NCBI RefSeq assembly: GCF_003605125.1
Contig: NZ_QPQT01000017.1
Coordinates: forward strand, 1 to 64,000
Direction: 5' to 3'
DNA length: 64,000 bases
From: Shewanella algidipiscicola
GTDB lineage: Bacteria > Pseudomonadota > Gammaproteobacteria > Enterobacterales > Shewanellaceae
Position numbers and translations under genes: made by a program. The notes beneath the pieces were generated by a model, which was given only the letters and a program-made list of their open reading frames with translations, ran no database searches and had not been told where the DNA came from. This document shows positions 61,262 to 64,000 of this stretch, one piece after another (the first letter of the stretch is position 1; each line of letters begins with the position of its first letter).

Positions 61262-62047
61262 TTAATCGAGCATAAACAATGGCCCAAGTGCTAATTGAGG
61301 CAACTGATATGATTCAGGGTACGTCACATCGACTAAATACAAACCATTGGGTTTAGCGGTTGCCGCCGCTTGAGTACGATCTTTTAGCGCTAACAAGCCT
61401 TGAATCCAACCTATGGGTTGACGCCCGTACCCCACCTCAAGCAATGATCCGACAATATTACGCACCATATGATGTAAAAATGCGTTGGCTTTAATATCGA
61501 CACAAATATACATACCTTGGCGGGTCACATTGACTTCATGCACGCAGCGAAATGGGGTATTAGACTGGCATTGTATCGCCCTGAAACTGGTAAAATCTTG
61601 CTCGCCTAACAAGCTCTGCGCCGCTTGATGCATCTTATGTTCATCGATATCGCCTGGGTAATGACTCACGCCAGCACGCAAGATCCCAGGACGAAGCTGA
61701 TGATTATAAATCATATAACGATATCGGCGCGCGGTTGCGCTAAAACGGGCATGAAACTCATCATCAACCTCTTGAGCCCAGCGCACGGCAATATCATCAG
61801 GCAAGTTAACGTTGACGCCCAAGGTCCAAGCACTGAGTTTACGGCTAGCATTGGTGTCAAAATGCACCACTTGCCCAGTGGCATGCACCCCGGCATCGGT
61901 ACGGCCGGCACATTGAATCGCTATTGGCTCATTGGCAACGATTGAGAGTGCTCGTTCAAGTTGAGCCTGTACCGAATCAACTTCGGCTTGACGCTGCCAG
62001 CCAAAATAGCGACTGCCATCGTATTCGATACCTAATGCTACGCGCAT
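61262..62047 (-). CDS. truA: tRNA pseudouridine(38-40) synthase
   Basis: The 261-residue enzyme converts uridines 38, 39 and 40 of the tRNA anticodon arm to pseudouridine. The catalytic aspartate lies in [19 protein letters not shown] near residue 52. Other family blocks are [14 protein letters not shown] at the N-terminus, [17 protein letters not shown] near 104 and [20 protein letters not shown] near 188. Length matches E. coli TruA (270). It lies downstream of fimV, behind that gene's terminator, the fimV-truA order known from other gammaproteobacteria. Confidence 0.96.
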   Translation of the reverse strand: MRVALGIEYDGSRYFGWQRQAEVDSVQAQLERALSIVANEPIAIQCAGRTDAGVHATGQVVHFDTNASRKLSAWTLGVNVNLPDDIAVRWAQEVDDEFHARFSATARRYRYMIYNHQLRPGILRAGVSHYPGDIDEHKMHQAAQSLLGEQDFTSFRAIQCQSNTPFRCVHEVNVTRQGMYICVDIKANAFLHHMVRNIVGSLLEVGYGRQPIGWIQGLLALKDRTQAAATAKPNGLYLVDVTYPESYQLPQLALGPLFMLD

Positions 62048-62216
62048 GAAATACCAATCCTTATTTCAATTAAAATTGTGCTAGGCGCGCGATTCTAGCA
62101 TACCGTGCTAACGAACTGGACAAATAACTCAAGCCGAACGAGTCAAGTATGGTGTCCTAGGCTAAAAACCTCCCTCTCTTTTCTGGACTTCACTAATAAT
62201 GCCCATGTACTGGCAT

Positions 62217-62244
62217 AAAAAAACGGCGCTAGCGCCGTTTTTTT
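62217..62244. terminator. Terminator after fimV
   Basis: A perfect 14-base inverted repeat of seven A, CGGCGCT, then AGCGCCG and seven T. It lies 52 bases after the fimV stop and can act in both directions. Confidence 0.92.
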
Positions 62245-62295
62245 ATTAGCGTGTTGGCATGACAGCAACACGCGAGTGGTGGGGTTACTAACGCT

Positions 62296-64000
62296 TTAAA
62301 GATCGCTTAACAGATGTTTTGCTTCGCTTTGTTGGCGCTCATTACCATCAAGTTGAACCTCTTTGAGTAATGCCTTCGCGCTGTCCATATCATCTATCTC
62401 AATATAGGCACGGGCTAAGTCAAGTTTGGCATTAACCGAGTTTTCCTCATCATCGACATCGACCATGGTGGTAGTTCCCATCAAATCATCGAGTTCGCCC
62501 ATATCGACATTTAACTCTTTGTATTGATCTATCTCGCTATGTTCTTCATCCGCTTCATTTAACAGCCTATCAATATCGATAAAGCCATTGTCTTGTTGGA
62601 ATGCCGTCAGATCATGCTCAGCAACCGCTTGTGCTGGCTTACGTTGGCGCTCTTGTGCATCTAACGCCGCTAATGCTTCGTCAACGGTGAGGTTATCATC
62701 ATCTTCTAGGGTTAATGACAATTCATCATCTGGTTTATCAGCTGCCTCATTATCCGCTTGGGCATCAACCTCTTGCTGCTCGGTGGCATTGTCCCATTCG
62801 AGAATGTTACCGGCAGAACGCTTATTGCCTTTTAAATCGTCAAAAAATCCCTGCTCATTTTTAACTTGACTCTCTTTGTTATCAACCGACTCGAGATCGG
62901 CAAGCAGATCATCGAGCGACACATCATCACTTGGGAGATCGAGCGCAATATCTGCATCTTCGTCAGCGCTATGAGTCGGTGTTTGCTCAATTGCAAATGA
63001 TTCAAACTCTAACGGTGCTGCGGTGCTACCACGCTTAAGTGGTGCATTAGTATCATTAGCGTCTGCCTCAACATCGTCTGCCGCGTCATTGTCACTATTG
63101 GCTGCACGACCAAAACCAGCAAGTAAGGCATCAAGATCTTCTTCCTGGGTGTCGCTGAGATCGTCTTCCGCTAGCTCCGCAGCGATTTGCTCGGCAATAT
63201 CTTGTTCATCAGCCTCAAAAGCGACGTCTTCGATTAAGCTATCATTAGCTAACTCTTCAGCAACCAATGCAGCCGCGTTGGCTTCGTCACTGTCAGCGGT
63301 CTCTTGCTTGTCGGCATCGACTTGCTGCTCTGCCTCGAATGCCACCTCTTCGATTAAGCTGTCACTGGCTAAGGTTGCCGCGGCTAGCGCTTGTGCCGCC
63401 ATTTCTGCGGTTTTAGCTTCATCACGGCCCGCCTCCCGAGCCTCTTGGATGACGGTATCATCTTGCTCAACTGAGTTGAAATTGACCTCTTCAATTAAGG
63501 CTTCTTCAGTTTTAGGGGCTACAGGCGCATCAAATTCCGCTAATAAACTGTCTAAGTCGGCTTCTTCGAAACTATCATCTTCGGCGTCTTGTTCCAATTC
63601 TTGAGCAATCTGTTGCGATAGATCTTCATTATCATCTTGCGCTTCACTTATTTCTGAAGCATCGAATTCAGCCAGTAATGCATCGAGATCTGCTTCGGTG
63701 TCGGTTGAAGACGCTATATCGGTTGTAGACTCTGTTTCATTGGCAACAGGTTCAGTGCTGTCCATATCGGCTAACAAGGAATCTAGATCGTCTTGCTCTA
63801 TGACGCCGTTATAAGTTTCTTCTTCCTGTTCACCCATAGCTTCAGCCCAAAGATCATCCAGTGATTGCCCCTCATCCTCTTGGGGTTCGCTTGGCGAGCT
63901 ATCGGTATCAATAAACATCTCTGGGGCCATATCGAGATTTTCAGAGTCGTCGCTGAAATCGTTCTCAGGTTGTAATCCGTCGTTATCGACACTCATCAAA
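62296..64000 (-). CDS. fimV: FimV C-terminal part (5' end outside the window)
   Basis: This open frame runs off the right edge; about 567 residues are visible. It is extremely acidic. It carries repeated blocks of two kinds: DLDxLLAEFDA-like (at least five copies) and LIEEVAFEAEQQ-like (three copies). It ends with the conserved FimV tetratricopeptide segment LDLARAYIEIDDMDSAKALLKEVQ and LLSDL. FimV is an inner-membrane hub protein with an N-terminal LysM domain, involved in polar localisation and type IV pilus function; the LysM part would lie outside. Position upstream of truA agrees with other gammaproteobacteria. A TTG at the edge is unlikely to be the real start. Confidence 0.9.
   Translation of the reverse strand, partial: LMSVDNDGLQPENDFSDDSENLDMAPEMFIDTDSSPSEPQEDEGQSLDDLWAEAMGEQEEETYNGVIEQDDLDSLLADMDSTEPVANETESTTDIASSTDTEADLDALLAEFDASEISEAQDDNEDLSQQIAQELEQDAEDDSFEEADLDSLLAEFDAPVAPKTEEALIEEVNFNSVEQDDTVIQEAREAGRDEAKTAEMAAQALAAATLASDSLIEEVAFEAEQQVDADKQETADSDEANAAALVAEELANDSLIEDVAFEADEQDIAEQIAAELAEDDLSDTQEEDLDALLAGFGRAANSDNDAADDVEADANDTNAPLKRGSTAAPLEFESFAIEQTPTHSADEDADIALDLPSDDVSLDDLLADLESVDNKESQVKNEQGFFDDLKGNKRSAGNILEWDNATEQQEVDAQADNEAADKPDDELSLTLEDDDNLTVDEALAALDAQERQRKPAQAVAEHDLTAFQQDNGFIDIDRLLNEADEEHSEIDQYKELNVDMGELDDLMGTTTMVDVDDEENSVNAKLDLARAYIEIDDMDSAKALLKEVQLDGNERQQSEAKHLLSDL

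Noticed and set aside
63023..63604. 193-residue Ser/Ala-rich plus-strand frame opposite fimV
   Set aside because: It is the mirror of acidic, repeat-rich FimV coding sequence; the composition is an artefact of the opposite strand.

Overview
The window looks like a chromosomal stretch from a Shewanella-type marine gammaproteobacterium. Supporting points are the large NAD-glutamate dehydrogenase next to pyrD and zapC, the proQ-prc and yebG-msrC pairs, the folC-dedD and cvpA-purF units beside truA and fimV, and a proteobacterial dedicated sortase locus. I see no insertion sequence, prophage, integrase, rRNA gene or CRISPR array. This is a reading of sequence and remembered families only; no database search was run.

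Layout: 1-450 holds an initiator tRNA followed by two altered tandem copies of it and a decayed fourth start. 841-7464 (minus) carries zapC, pyrD and the 1614-residue glutamate dehydrogenase, with a CRP-like site upstream of the last. 7732-14545 (minus) is a four-gene envelope locus of unknown substrate: RND/MMPL transporter, YCF48-like protein, DUF1329 protein and DUF1302 protein. 14866-21576 (minus) carries a DUF2835 protein, pepN, prc, proQ, msrC and yebG, with an SOS box at yebG. 21793-25643 (plus) is a LetAB/PqiAB-type lipid transport system whose LetA is encoded as two overlapping genes, followed by a diguanylate cyclase.

26875-33733 is the most distinctive region: class GN sortase, its VIT/vWA target and PdsO on the minus strand, divergent from the two-component pair PdsR/PdsS on the plus strand. 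The shared intergenic region has helically phased GTGGCA repeats that could be the PdsR site. An intrinsic terminator lies inside the apparent N-terminus of the target gene.

33824-47156 mixes housekeeping and accessory genes: metC, creA, yegD, an nfeD-slipin pair, a MarR-HlyD-DUF2955 efflux operon with a large palindromic operator candidate, trhO, a GST and a Bcr/CflA-type exporter. A perfect seven-copy CCCTAAA repeat lies before ilvIH. 49986-56719 carries a small periplasmic protein, a LysR regulator, topB, a small membrane protein behind a Fur-box-like palindrome, and a chemoreceptor. 56905-64000 (minus) carries purF, cvpA, dedD, folC, truA and the C-terminal part of fimV, which runs off the window. 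Many transcription units end in clear stem-loops with T-runs, so operon borders are fairly well defined.
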